A DNA stretch of 64,000 nucleotides from Bradyrhizobium septentrionale (GTDB taxonomy: Bacteria; Pseudomonadota; Alphaproteobacteria; Rhizobiales; Xanthobacteraceae), in assembly GCF_011516645.4 (NCBI RefSeq), contig NZ_CP088285.1, positions 8,450,501 through 8,514,500 on the forward strand. The letters run 5' to 3'. The notes below the pieces were generated by a model, which had not been told where the DNA came from, made no database searches, and worked only from the letters and a program-made list of their open reading frames with translations. The stretch's first letter is position 1. Each line of letters begins with the position of its first letter. The position numbers were made by a program, and so were the translations under genes. This document shows positions 33,073-41,483 of the stretch, piece by piece.

Positions 33073-34427
33073 CAGAGCTTCCCGTCCTCGTCCTTGGTGG
33101 CCTGTTGCTCGGGCGCCGGTGAGCGCTCCGGCGAGGCCTGCTTGCCGTAGGTGAAGCCCGGGACCGACCCCATATTGCGGAGCTGGTACTGCTCGTAGCG
33201 ACCGCGCTCGCCGTTGATGTCGAAGTGCATCAGGTCGCGCTCGCCGCCGCCGCCGAGCGCAGTGCCGAAGGCGCCTCCCCATGCGAACTGGCCGTTGAGC
33301 TCGGGATGGCGAGCCTGCTGCTCGCCGTGCGCGTGACGGGCGAGCAGCTGATACATCCCGCCCGGGTCCTCGCCGCGATTGCGCAGCGTGTTGCCGTCGG
33401 GGTCGATGATGTGGAAGTCCGCGGCGCGGCCATTGTGGTTGGCCTGCCCCGCGCCGCGAAAGCCCGATGTCATCTCGACCTTGTAGCCGGGCGGAAGGTG
33501 CGTGGCGGCCGCGCCAACGATCTCGGGGATGCGAGGATCGACGCGGCTGTCGACATTTCCGACCAACCGGCCGCCGCCCGTCGAGGGGCCCGTATAGGCC
33601 GGCGAGCTGGTCGCAGCCGAGGGGATGCTCATCGGGTTCGAGAGCTGCTCCTTGCGGCGCTCGATCTCCCTGCCCCAGCCCTGCTCGAAGCTGTCATGGG
33701 TCTGTGGGCCGCGCATCCCGGGGTACGGGTTGCCACCGACATTGGTCATGGTGCCTTGCGTGTAGAAGCCGAGGCCCTGCTGATGCATCAGGTACATCTC
33801 GGTGTCGGTCGGGTCGCGACCGAAGTTCTTCCGGAAGGACGTGCGATTGGCGTCGAACATGCGGGCCGCCGCCATCGCGTTGTCGTGCGCGGAGTAAGGA
33901 TCGCCGCCCTGGCCGAAGCGCTCCCACTCGTTTTTCTCGCCGCGCGTGCCGACCTGATAGAGCCCCTTGTACTTCGTGTCCTTGTTTCGATTGGACTCGG
34001 GATCGTTGTTGCTCTCGATCGAGGCGACCGAGCGCATGAAATTCGGATCGAGGTGGTACGCCTTGGCGGCGCCGACGATCTCCTTGTCGACCTCCGGCGA
34101 GCCGCGATGAACGATGCGCCCGGTGGGGCGCGTCGGGCCCGGCGCCAGCGGATCGAGGTCGCCCTCGCCGCCGAAGCGCTGCCTGACAGGCTGCGGCGCA
34201 GCATCGTGGCGCCCTGCCGGGTGACCCGGATAATGGTGGTTGTTGCTCACGCGGGGGCTCGCGCCCCCGCCCGGGACCGAATAGTCGGAAGGGCCCCGCC
34301 CCTCGGCGCGGCCTTCCGGGACATAGTCGGCACTGCCAGCGGTCGGCGTGACGCGCTCGGGCTCACCCTCGGTGAGCATGACGAGCCCGATGTCGCGGCC
34401 GCCCACCGTGATCTTGCCGATTTGCAC
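33072..34427 (-). CDS. Two-domain virion peptidoglycan hydrolase (transglycosylase + M15-like peptidase)
   Basis: A 451-aa protein starting with GTG (34427). After a disordered Pro/Gly-rich N-terminus, residues ~110-250 form a lytic-transglycosylase-like domain (HLDPNFMRSVASIESNND with the catalytic Glu in SIES, then YKGLYQVG). A linker leads to an M15/VanY-like domain (MTSGFRGAGQANHNGRAADF, RDLMHFDINGE) with the H/D/H metal-ligand pattern. Such tail-borne enzymes bore through the wall during DNA entry, one domain cutting glycan and the other peptide. Encoded directly before the gp10-like gene (ATGA). Confidence 0.75.
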   Translation of the reverse strand: MQIGKITVGGRDIGLVMLTEGEPERVTPTAGSADYVPEGRAEGRGPSDYSVPGGGASPRVSNNHHYPGHPAGRHDAAPQPVRQRFGGEGDLDPLAPGPTRPTGRIVHRGSPEVDKEIVGAAKAYHLDPNFMRSVASIESNNDPESNRNKDTKYKGLYQVGTRGEKNEWERFGQGGDPYSAHDNAMAAARMFDANRTSFRKNFGRDPTDTEMYLMHQQGLGFYTQGTMTNVGGNPYPGMRGPQTHDSFEQGWGREIERRKEQLSNPMSIPSAATSSPAYTGPSTGGGRLVGNVDSRVDPRIPEIVGAAATHLPPGYKVEMTSGFRGAGQANHNGRAADFHIIDPDGNTLRNRGEDPGGMYQLLARHAHGEQQARHPELNGQFAWGGAFGTALGGGGERDLMHFDINGERGRYEQYQLRNMGSVPGFTYGKQASPERSPAPEQQATKDEDGKL

Positions 34428-34430
34428 TTG

Positions 34431-34607
34431 CTATGTCCCGATGAAAGTCATGCGGTCCCAGTCGAACTGCTTGTTGCCGTTCTCGTACTGGGCAAAGGTG
34501 ATCGCGTAGGAGACGAGCTCCCACTCTTCCATCGCGTGCGCGACATCGAACGGGACGCCGTTTTTGATGCACCAAAGGGTGAGCTTAAAAACGACGTCCT
34601 CGGTTAG
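34431..34607 (-). CDS. Tail assembly chaperone frameshift extension (GT-type)
   Basis: Open 58-codon frame (-1 relative to the chaperone gene) beginning CTA ACC GAG and encoding LTEDVVFKLTLWCIKNG, then VAHAMEEWELVSYAITFAQY, to TAG 34431-34433. It has no start codon of its own and is reached by slipping at A AAA AAC (34607-34613). This mirrors lambda gpG-T and many myophage chaperone pairs; the fusion would be about 190 residues. Confidence 0.72.
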   Translation of the reverse strand, partial: LTEDVVFKLTLWCIKNGVPFDVAHAMEEWELVSYAITFAQYENGNKQFDWDRMTFIGT

Positions 34608-35002
34608 TTTTTTGCCGTCTCTTTCGAGTCGACCTGGGTTTCTCCGGTCTGCAGCTTGGCGAGTGCGCGGCTGGCGGCGGCAAGACCCTCGGCATCGAGC
34701 ATATCGAACACGGCATCGAGCTCGCCGCGCGTCCGGGGGAACGGGATCGGCGCGCTGTTGATCTCGCAGACAGCGGCCGCGATCGCGAGTGGCAGGCGAT
34801 CCGAGACGAGGTGCTTGTTGCCGTCCGGGCCGAGGTACTCACCGGAGCCTGACAGGTCCGGCGTCATGCCGGTGAGCTTGGTCTGCTCGGAGGGGCGCAG
34901 CTTGCGCACACCGATCACGCGGCCGAGTTCGTCGGCCTCGCGCTCGATGCGCTTGTAGCGCGCCAGGATCATCTCGCTCTGGGTCGGGTTCATTGCGTTC
35001 AT
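34604..35002 (-). CDS. Tail assembly chaperone (gpG-like)
   Basis: A 132-aa protein (MNAMNPTQSEMILARYKRIE...; helical with SDRLPLAIAAAVCEINSAPI). Located between the tail tube and tape measure genes, where the chaperone pair always lies. The last codons GCA AAA AAC TAA contain the slippery heptamer A AAA AAC, allowing a minority of ribosomes to make the extended form. Chaperones coat the tape measure before tube polymerisation. Confidence 0.75.
   Translation of the reverse strand: MNAMNPTQSEMILARYKRIEREADELGRVIGVRKLRPSEQTKLTGMTPDLSGSGEYLGPDGNKHLVSDRLPLAIAAAVCEINSAPIPFPRTRGELDAVFDMLDAEGLAAASRALAKLQTGETQVDSKETAKN
34607..34613 (-). promoter_or_regulatory. Programmed -1 ribosomal frameshift site
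   Basis: Minus-strand A AAA AAC, ending one codon before the TAA of the chaperone gene, with a well-conserved-looking coding frame immediately in -1. No pseudoknot was modelled. Confidence 0.72.
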
Positions 35003-35043
35003 CGAAATTCCTGTGGGGGCTTGGAGAGAGGACGCGATCCGGA

Positions 35044-35481
35044 TCAGGCGATCTGGATCTTGGTGGACGCCATGCCGGTCAGCGTCAGCGTCGTCGCCTT
35101 GTCGCGGCTGATGTTGCCGTGATTGTCGAGGAAGATGACGAAGTTGCTGTACTGGTAGCGCGACACGGAGCCATCGGGATTGGTGATGCTCTCGTTGAGG
35201 AAGCCGGGCTTCTGAACGGCGCCAGCGTTGAAGTTCGCCTCGGACTTCACCATGAAGTCCTCCAGCGTCGGGCCGCTGCGGGTGATCGTGAAGTCGACCT
35301 TGTAGCCATCCGGCACGAAGCCGTAGCGCGGGAAGTCGTTGTACGGCATCGTCTTGATGTCGTGCTTGAGCGCCTGAATCTTGACGTCCTGCACGTCGCC
35401 CATGTCCACGATGGTGCCGGTGGCGCCATCGTAGAACGCAAGGCTGTAGTCCGTGCCGACGTTCATCCCATTGACGGGCAT
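35044..35481 (-). CDS. Tail tube protein
   Basis: A 145-aa protein, the usual size for a myovirus tube subunit, beta-sandwich-like (YSLAFYDGATGTIVDMGDVQ, VQKPGFLNESITNPDGSVSR). It follows the sheath gene, the standard sheath-tube order, and a rho-independent terminator lies between them. Confidence 0.78.
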   Translation of the reverse strand: MPVNGMNVGTDYSLAFYDGATGTIVDMGDVQDVKIQALKHDIKTMPYNDFPRYGFVPDGYKVDFTITRSGPTLEDFMVKSEANFNAGAVQKPGFLNESITNPDGSVSRYQYSNFVIFLDNHGNISRDKATTLTLTGMASTKIQIA

Positions 35482-35494
35482 TGGCAGTTCTCCA

Positions 35495-35524
35495 AAGAAA
35501 AAGCCCGCTCACAAAGGAGCGGGC
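35495..35524 (-). terminator. Rho-independent terminator between sheath and tube genes
   Basis: Minus strand: GCCCGCTC, loop CTTTGT, GAGCGGGC, TTTTTCTTT. Good stem and T-tract, 22 bp after the sheath stop. Confidence 0.8.
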
Positions 35525-35546
35525 CGGGTTACGTGATGGGTTGGGA

Positions 35547-37499
35547 TCAGACGCCGGAGTTGACCTGCGTCTGGAACTGCTGCGCGGTCGGCTGCGTCGA
35601 CTGCACGGTGACGCTGACGTTGCCACCACCCTGGAACTTGACCACGAAGTAGCGGACCACGTTCAGGTAGCGGACCGTCCAGTACAGGAACAGGTAACCG
35701 CGGGCCTGAAGGTCCGGCGGGTTGTTCGAGAGATCGCAGACCACCGACCAAGGCGTGTCGATCATGCCCTGCCCGTTGATGCCGAGACCGACCTGCGGCG
35801 AGGCGAGCTGCGCCGAGAAGCCGTCGAACAGCGCCTTCGCCTTCGCGCGGGTCTGGTCGTTGGGCTGAATGGACTGCAGCTGACCGATGATGCTGCCTGC
35901 CGCCTTGCTCTGCGCAGCGCGGATCAGGAAGTTCGTCATGCGGGTGTATTCGACACCGTTCGCTGCCGTGTTGCTCGAGGCGTTACGGCCGGTGGCGAAC
36001 GAGAAGTAGAACCCGCCGGGCGAGGAGCTCGGCGGCAGGATGGTGTCGATGCCGCCGAGGTTGATCTGCGACAACTCGGTGTCCGAGTAGGTCTGTCCGA
36101 GCTGGCTGCGCTGCGTGGAAGTGACACCCCCCAGCGGCTTGTTCAGCGGCGACTGCTGCGGCGAGAGATTGCCGACGATGCCGATGCCGAACGCAGCCGG
36201 GTTGATGAGCCGCGTGTAGCCGTTGAAGCTGTCGAAGAACGACGGCCAGTCGCCCATGAGGAGCCACAGCCACGGCGTGTCGACGCCGGAATTGATCCGG
36301 GTCGCCAGCGCGTTGGCGATGCTGTCGCCCTTCACGGTGCCCATGATGGGCATCATGGTCTCGGAGAGGCCGAAGGACGTGATCGCGGCGTAGAAGGCCG
36401 GCGTCGACAGATCGCACAGCGTGAAGCAGTCGCAGCTCGAGTTGCGCAGCACATACATTCCCTTGCGCGGCACGACGTCCTGACCCATCAGCGTGGCGTC
36501 GGTGACACCGGTGGCGCCGTCGGTGCCGCCGGAGAACGTGTAGGTCTGGCCCACCACCGGCATCAGGGTCGAGACGCCCGCGGTCGCAACCACGAACTGG
36601 CTCTGGCCGCGCACCGCGTTGCCGTTGTTGATGACGTTGGCGAGGTTGGTCCAGAAGGTCTGCCACGTGCCGACGCCGCCGGTGAGCGTCGCGCCAGAGA
36701 CCGTGATGTTGGTCGAGACCTTGGCAAGCGTCAGCGCGTTACCGCCGGTGCCCGCGTTGGTGCCCGTCCCAGAGAACTGGTTCGCCGTGATCGAGAGCGT
36801 CGAGCCCGACAGGCCGTAGGTGCACTTGACGAGGCCGGTATCCTGTGAGGCCAGCAGGAAGGTCAGCAGGTTCGACAGCGTGACCGGCAGCGACGTGCCG
36901 ATGTTGACCTGCATCCCGGTCGCGCCGGACGCCACGAAAGTGATCGCGGAGCCCGCGATGGTCAGCGTGTCGTTCGGGGCGGGTTGGCCCGAGAAGGTGG
37001 CCGTACCGGTCGCCGCCGTCGGACCTGCCACGTTGTTGAACTGCTCGGGCACCAGCCCGGGGAACGCCACGATCGCCATCAGCGACTGCGCGGCCGTGCC
37101 GAACTGCAGCGATGCCGTGATCTGGTTGCCGAGCGACCCGGTGCACGCCCCGGTCAGCGTCAGCGCACCGGACTGGACCGACGCGGTCGCGGCCAGGTCG
37201 GTGCCGTCGGTGACGCGCACGCAATAGAAGCCGATCGAGCCGCCGACCTGCGTGGCCGCCGACACATAGGACGAGATGTCGTAGGGCCGCACCTGCGGCG
37301 GGCCGATGTAGATCGCCGCGTCAGCGGGCTTGGACACCGGGATCAGCGCGTTGGTCTTGCCCCACGAGGCAACGCCGACCAGACCTTCGATGTTGGTCGG
37401 CGTGCCCGCGATGAACGGGGTCGGAAGGATGATGTCGCCATAGACGCCCGGAACGCTGAGCGCGGCGAGGTTCTGCTGGCCGTCGAGGAAAACGGGCAT
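35547..37499 (-). CDS. Tail sheath protein
   Basis: A 650-aa protein. Begins MPVFLDGQQNLAALSVPGVY, with the start at 37499 chosen because GGAGAAG precedes it; an ATG at 37514 is less likely. N-terminal sheath strand, VGVASWGKTNALIPVSKPAD, a variable middle of insertion domains, and C-terminal core YFVVKFQGGGNVSVTVQ mark the contractile sheath family. Polymerises around the tube and contracts on infection. The gene stands between two rho-independent terminators, which should make its transcript level distinct. Confidence 0.88.
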   Translation of the reverse strand: MPVFLDGQQNLAALSVPGVYGDIILPTPFIAGTPTNIEGLVGVASWGKTNALIPVSKPADAAIYIGPPQVRPYDISSYVSAATQVGGSIGFYCVRVTDGTDLAATASVQSGALTLTGACTGSLGNQITASLQFGTAAQSLMAIVAFPGLVPEQFNNVAGPTAATGTATFSGQPAPNDTLTIAGSAITFVASGATGMQVNIGTSLPVTLSNLLTFLLASQDTGLVKCTYGLSGSTLSITANQFSGTGTNAGTGGNALTLAKVSTNITVSGATLTGGVGTWQTFWTNLANVINNGNAVRGQSQFVVATAGVSTLMPVVGQTYTFSGGTDGATGVTDATLMGQDVVPRKGMYVLRNSSCDCFTLCDLSTPAFYAAITSFGLSETMMPIMGTVKGDSIANALATRINSGVDTPWLWLLMGDWPSFFDSFNGYTRLINPAAFGIGIVGNLSPQQSPLNKPLGGVTSTQRSQLGQTYSDTELSQINLGGIDTILPPSSSPGGFYFSFATGRNASSNTAANGVEYTRMTNFLIRAAQSKAAGSIIGQLQSIQPNDQTRAKAKALFDGFSAQLASPQVGLGINGQGMIDTPWSVVCDLSNNPPDLQARGYLFLYWTVRYLNVVRYFVVKFQGGGNVSVTVQSTQPTAQQFQTQVNSGV

Positions 37500-37515
37500 C
37501 GAGTGCTTCTCCAAT

Positions 37516-37538
37516 AAAAAACCCGCCTTGCGGCGGGT
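37516..37538 (-). terminator. Rho-independent terminator upstream of the sheath gene
   Basis: Minus strand: ACCCGCC, loop GCAA, GGCGGGT, TTTTTATTGG, ending 16 bp before the sheath start. Together with the one at 35495 it brackets the sheath gene. Confidence 0.8.
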
Positions 37539-37575
37539 TCACATCGAGGGATGGACGGAAGGGTGTGCGGTGGGA

Positions 37576-37827
37576 TCAGGTCGTCGGCGCCACGTACGGA
37601 GTGGCGGCCGGAGCCGGAGCCTGAACCGAAGCGGGCGTCTGGGCTGCGGGAGCAGGCGCAGCCGGGGTCGCGGGAGCAGCTGCGGCGTTGGTCGGCGTGC
37701 CAGCCACCTTGTTGACATGGACGTGGTTGTGGCTGGCGAGGATCTGCTCGATCTCGGACACTTCCGTGACGAGCTGACCCTTCAGGTAGTTGGCGAACTC
37801 ATGGACGATGACGAGGACGTGGTTCAC
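37576..37827 (-). CDS. Small Pro/Ala-tailed hypothetical protein
   Basis: An 83-aa protein: a helical N-terminus (HEFANYLKGQLVTEVSEIEQ) followed by an Ala/Pro/Thr-rich low-complexity tail. Between the tail terminator-like gene and sheath; unknown role. Confidence 0.5.
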   Translation of the reverse strand: MNHVLVIVHEFANYLKGQLVTEVSEIEQILASHNHVHVNKVAGTPTNAAAAPATPAAPAPAAQTPASVQAPAPAATPYVAPTT

Positions 37828-37838
37828 GTTGGTGCCCT

Positions 37839-38711
37839 TCAGCTGATGGCGTTGGTGACGAGAGGATTGTCGGGGTGGGTGATCGAGACCTGCGTCGAGG
37901 TGATCTCGTAGCCGTCGAACAGCTCGACGGTGGCGTATTCGACATCGAACACGAGGTCGCGCCGGTAGATCGCCTGCGTCTGCATCTCGTCGATGTTGGT
38001 GGTTCGGTTGTAGATCACGAGCGCCTGCGACGAGTCGGGCATCGTGATCTTGTTGGCCTTCTTCAGCGCAACGTCGATTGCCTTGGCGAGCGTGCCGCGG
38101 ATGGCGCTCGACGGCGCCCAGACGGTGGTCATGATCGACTGGCGCTGGCGATGCAGCACCTTGCCGAGCACGCCCTTGCCGCCTTGCCGGACGACGATGG
38201 CGTGGGTGCCCGGGATCGTCAGCGTCGTCGCCGTGCTCGCGACTTGCGGATAATCAGTCTGAGCCTGAGACGCCAGCGCGGCCAGGAGCTCCGCAGTCGT
38301 GCTGCCAGATGCAGAATAGACATGAGCATCATCGGCGATCACCGTGAGGTATTCGGCCGCGACCGGCTGTCCCGACACCGTGATTACGTTGTCGACGAGC
38401 GTGAACGTCAGCCCGTAGGTCGGCCGGCTCACCACATAGGTCTCGTCGAAGATCTGATAGGTGTTGGAGCCCTGCCCCTGCATCGGGAAGATCGAAACGT
38501 TGGCAACCGGGCCACCGGGCCGGACGACGACCTGCTTGGCGTCGTTGAGCATCTTGCCGACCATGTCGAGGTCGAGCTGGTCTGGCGTCGGCCAGCCCTC
38601 AAAGACGCGGACATCCATGGCGGCGACCGACGGCTGCGTGGTGCCGCTCGGATAGACCGCGCCGAACGCGGTCTGGGCGAAGTAGGCCGTGATGTCGGTA
38701 ATATCGGCCAC
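37839..38711 (-). CDS. Tail terminator/neck-like protein
   Basis: A 290-aa protein. Segments such as VRVFEGWPTPDQLDLDM, NVSIFPMQGQGSNTYQIFDE and RRDLVFDVEYATVELFDGYE occur in tail-completion proteins next to sheath genes. Starts one base after the previous stop. Likely caps the finished tail or joins it to the neck. Confidence 0.62.
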   Translation of the reverse strand: MADITDITAYFAQTAFGAVYPSGTTQPSVAAMDVRVFEGWPTPDQLDLDMVGKMLNDAKQVVVRPGGPVANVSIFPMQGQGSNTYQIFDETYVVSRPTYGLTFTLVDNVITVSGQPVAAEYLTVIADDAHVYSASGSTTAELLAALASQAQTDYPQVASTATTLTIPGTHAIVVRQGGKGVLGKVLHRQRQSIMTTVWAPSSAIRGTLAKAIDVALKKANKITMPDSSQALVIYNRTTNIDEMQTQAIYRRDLVFDVEYATVELFDGYEITSTQVSITHPDNPLVTNAIS

Positions 38712-39095
38712 TCACGCCTCCAGTCGGATGCACGGCAGCTTGTAGCCGAGGATGTTCCAGTAGGCCTGGCCGACCTCGTAGCGGTACTGCTCGTCGTCGA
38801 TGATGATGTCGCGATCGCGCACCGCACCCTTCGCGAGCGCGGTCACGGGGACGTAGATGTCCCACGTCGGGTTCGAGACGATGTCCTGCGGCAGGCCGCT
38901 GTCGCGCTTGCGGCCGCCGGTCCCCGCCTGAATGCTGGCGGGAATGTTGGTGAACAGCACGACCTCACCGCGCGGGTTGCTCGGGTCGGCCGTGACCTCG
39001 GCGCCGGAATACCCGGTCAGGCCGATGGTGTCGTTGGCGCCGGCGACGGTGCGGATGCGGCGGATCTCGATCCTGCGGACGTAGATCACGGCCAC
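38712..39095 (-). CDS. Head-closure/stopper-like protein
   Basis: A 127-aa beta-rich protein (RIEIRRIRTVAGANDTIGLT, DRDIIIDDEQYRYEVGQAYW) in the connector cluster, the size and place of a stopper or adaptor. Overlaps the upstream gene by 10 bp. Confidence 0.55.
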   Translation of the reverse strand: MAVIYVRRIEIRRIRTVAGANDTIGLTGYSGAEVTADPSNPRGEVVLFTNIPASIQAGTGGRKRDSGLPQDIVSNPTWDIYVPVTALAKGAVRDRDIIIDDEQYRYEVGQAYWNILGYKLPCIRLEA

Positions 39096-39985
39096 ACCCC
39101 CTGCGCAGGCGTGGTGCGCTTGTAGCTGGAGAGCGTGCCCAGCACGGTGACCGGGATTTGCGGGTCGTCCTGCGCCATCTTGCTCGTCGTGCTCAAGCCG
39201 GGATTGGCGAACTCATACTGAGTGTCGCCCGCGCGAACCGAGGTGACGTTGGTCGGGATCGCGGTCATCTGCTTCTGCAGATAGAGGTCCTTGATCCAGT
39301 TGAGGCAGGCCTGCACGATGTCGTCAGGGACCGTCGCGTAGCCCGAATTGTAGGCCAGCGTGACGTTCTGGAAGCCGCGCGTGAAGCGATAGCCCTTCAC
39401 CGCCACCGCGTAGGCGTTGGCGCTATAGCCCGGATTGAACGAGCCGTTGGCGCTGACGGGGATCACATGGCCGTCGATGGTGACCGCCGACACGGAGTTC
39501 AGCGGCAGGTCCGGCACGAACAGCAGCCGCGTCCCCTCGCCGTCGAAGGTCCGGGTGTAATCGGCCTTCGCCAGCGAGTAGCCGAGGTAGTTGGTGACCT
39601 GTCCGGAGATGCCGGAGATGATCCGCTGCACGGCGCAGTCGGGGTCGGAGGTCAATCCGAGCCAGTCGAGCGCGCGCGACAGCGGTACGAGGTCACCGGC
39701 CTTGGGACCAGTCCCCATCGGCAGCACCACGCGCTCGGAGAGCGTGTTGCCCGCAGCCGTCGTGACGATGTTCTGGAGGATGTAGTTGGCATCCTCCGTG
39801 CCGCCAGCGAGCGTGATCTGGGTGCGCGTGGTCGTGAACGTGTTGCCGACGATCTGCAGCTGGCTGTCGCCGCTGAGGATCGACCACGCCGATCCCACGA
39901 CCGTGTCGGTCCCGAGTTGCCCCGACCAGTCGATGTCGAACGGCTCCTGATCGACCGGCCATTTCGCGCCGCCCCACACCAGCAT
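39086..39985 (-). CDS. Head-tail connector/adaptor-like protein
   Basis: A 299-aa protein. Residues ~95-260 look like a gp6/adaptor-type domain (PLSRALDWLGLTSDPDCAVQ, ISGQVTNYLGYSLAKADYTR, YATVPDDIVQACLNWIKDLY), in which a helical hairpin binds the portal. The first ~90 residues are an additional beta domain (phage fibre-tail adaptor-like). Confidence 0.65.
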   Translation of the reverse strand: MLVWGGAKWPVDQEPFDIDWSGQLGTDTVVGSAWSILSGDSQLQIVGNTFTTTRTQITLAGGTEDANYILQNIVTTAAGNTLSERVVLPMGTGPKAGDLVPLSRALDWLGLTSDPDCAVQRIISGISGQVTNYLGYSLAKADYTRTFDGEGTRLLFVPDLPLNSVSAVTIDGHVIPVSANGSFNPGYSANAYAVAVKGYRFTRGFQNVTLAYNSGYATVPDDIVQACLNWIKDLYLQKQMTAIPTNVTSVRAGDTQYEFANPGLSTTSKMAQDDPQIPVTVLGTLSSYKRTTPAQGVWP

Positions 39986-40003
39986 GTCGGATCGTCCTCT
40001 GTC

Positions 40004-41461
40004 TTAGGTTTTGGGTGGAACGGACACCGTGCGGCTGGGCGCAGCCACGGTGGCAACTTGCGAGCCGGCGACTGCCGTCGCGACGCGATTGCTTGTGCCG
40101 ACGGAGACGGCGCTTGTTGCGGGAGGAGCGACTGCAGCGCCCGGACCAGCGGGCGCGACAGCAGGCCCCGGCCCGGTGGGCGCAATCGCGGGGCTCGGCC
40201 CGGCGGCGGTGGCCGCCGAGGTGGATTGCGTTGGGCTGTGCGCCACCCTCGTCGATGGTATGAACAGGCTGGGCAAAGCGCGCCCGAACGACTTGACGAA
40301 GCTCGCGGCGGCCAGAAGGTGCAGCGTGCGGAACGCGATGCCACCGGCCGCGCGACTGACGCCGCTCGCAAGGAGCGACACAGATCCGCGGATCGCGGCT
40401 GAGCCCGCGCCCGACGCAAGGCCGCGCGCATGCAGCGCGGCGCTGCCGACTGGCTTGGCGATGCCGTGAGCGACGGCCTGGCCGCGTGCAGCGAGCCGCA
40501 TGCCGAGCCCGAAGGTCGCCTTGCCGGTCGCCTTGATGGCGCCGCGCACCGAGAGCGGCAGCGTAGCGGTGAGGCCGGCGCGCCCGATCGAGCGCGCGAC
40601 GCCAACCGCCTGCATGAACAGGCTGAGCTTGATGGTGGACTGCCCGGAGGCTGCAGCGCGGCCGGAGGCGGTCAGCGAAGTGGTGCCCACCATGGAGCCC
40701 CGGCCCATCGCCTTGGCGATGCCCCGGGCGAACAGCGCGACCGCCTCGGATGACGACAATCGACCGAATGACCGTGCGGCACCCTGCGCGAACAGAAGCG
40801 CCCTGCCGGTGAACCCGACGCTGCCCTTGGCAACGGAAAGTCCCCTGCCCGTGAGCTGCGCGCTGAACGAAGCAGCCGCCACGCTGAGCAACGCCGACTT
40901 GGTCGCAGCGCCGAGATTGGCGACCGCTCCAAGCGCGCTAAACCCGTGCGCAGCCGCCTTGCCGCTGGCCGTGATGCGCGCGACAAAACCGGCGGCAGTT
41001 CGACCGCTCGATTTTGCCGCGCTCCTGCCTGACAGGCTGGCGGCGCCTGCGACGCCGCCGGCGCCGAACGATGCCGCCTTGGTCGCGCCACGCAGTTGCG
41101 TGGTCCCTGCCGGGGCCGCGTGACCGGATGACACTGCCCGGGTCGCGCCTCGCAGCGGCGTGGAGCCGGCGAAGGTGATGCGGCCGAACGACGACGCCTT
41201 CGACAAGGCCCCCATCTGGGTACTTCCGCCAGAGTTGGCCTTGCCGAATGCCCTGCCCGCAGTCGCAACCGCGAGCGAGGCGCGCCCCGAAGGCGCGGCC
41301 TTGCCGAACGAGACCGAGATCGACGTCGCTCGAAGCGAGGTGCGGCCCGTGAATGCGCCACGCCCGAAGGTCCTTGCGGTGCCCTTCGCCTGCAGCGCGC
41401 GCGGGGTGGACCACCCGCCGAGAGCCTGCCGGCCGATTGCGTCAAAGCCGAGTAGAGACAT
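40004..41461 (-). CDS. Protein of ~18 tandem 20-residue repeats
   Basis: A 485-aa protein of unusual composition (Ala, Gly, Ser, Arg, Leu dominate; almost no acidic residues). From about residue 20 to 385 it is built of exactly 20-residue repeats with consensus SLxAxGxAxxFGRAxxxGxx (for example SLRATSISVSFGKAAPSGRA, SLAVATAGRAFGKANSGGST, ALFARGIAKAMGRGSMVGTT). The remaining ~100 residues are Pro/Ala/Thr-rich. The spacing suggests a beta-solenoid or a trimeric fibre shaft. It is placed between connector and capsid-fibre genes. Family not recognised. Confidence 0.72.
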   Translation of the reverse strand: MSLLGFDAIGRQALGGWSTPRALQAKGTARTFGRGAFTGRTSLRATSISVSFGKAAPSGRASLAVATAGRAFGKANSGGSTQMGALSKASSFGRITFAGSTPLRGATRAVSSGHAAPAGTTQLRGATKAASFGAGGVAGAASLSGRSAAKSSGRTAAGFVARITASGKAAAHGFSALGAVANLGAATKSALLSVAAASFSAQLTGRGLSVAKGSVGFTGRALLFAQGAARSFGRLSSSEAVALFARGIAKAMGRGSMVGTTSLTASGRAAASGQSTIKLSLFMQAVGVARSIGRAGLTATLPLSVRGAIKATGKATFGLGMRLAARGQAVAHGIAKPVGSAALHARGLASGAGSAAIRGSVSLLASGVSRAAGGIAFRTLHLLAAASFVKSFGRALPSLFIPSTRVAHSPTQSTSAATAAGPSPAIAPTGPGPAVAPAGPGAAVAPPATSAVSVGTSNRVATAVAGSQVATVAAPSRTVSVPPKT

Positions 41462-41483
41462 GCCTCTGACGCTTCCTCGCCGG

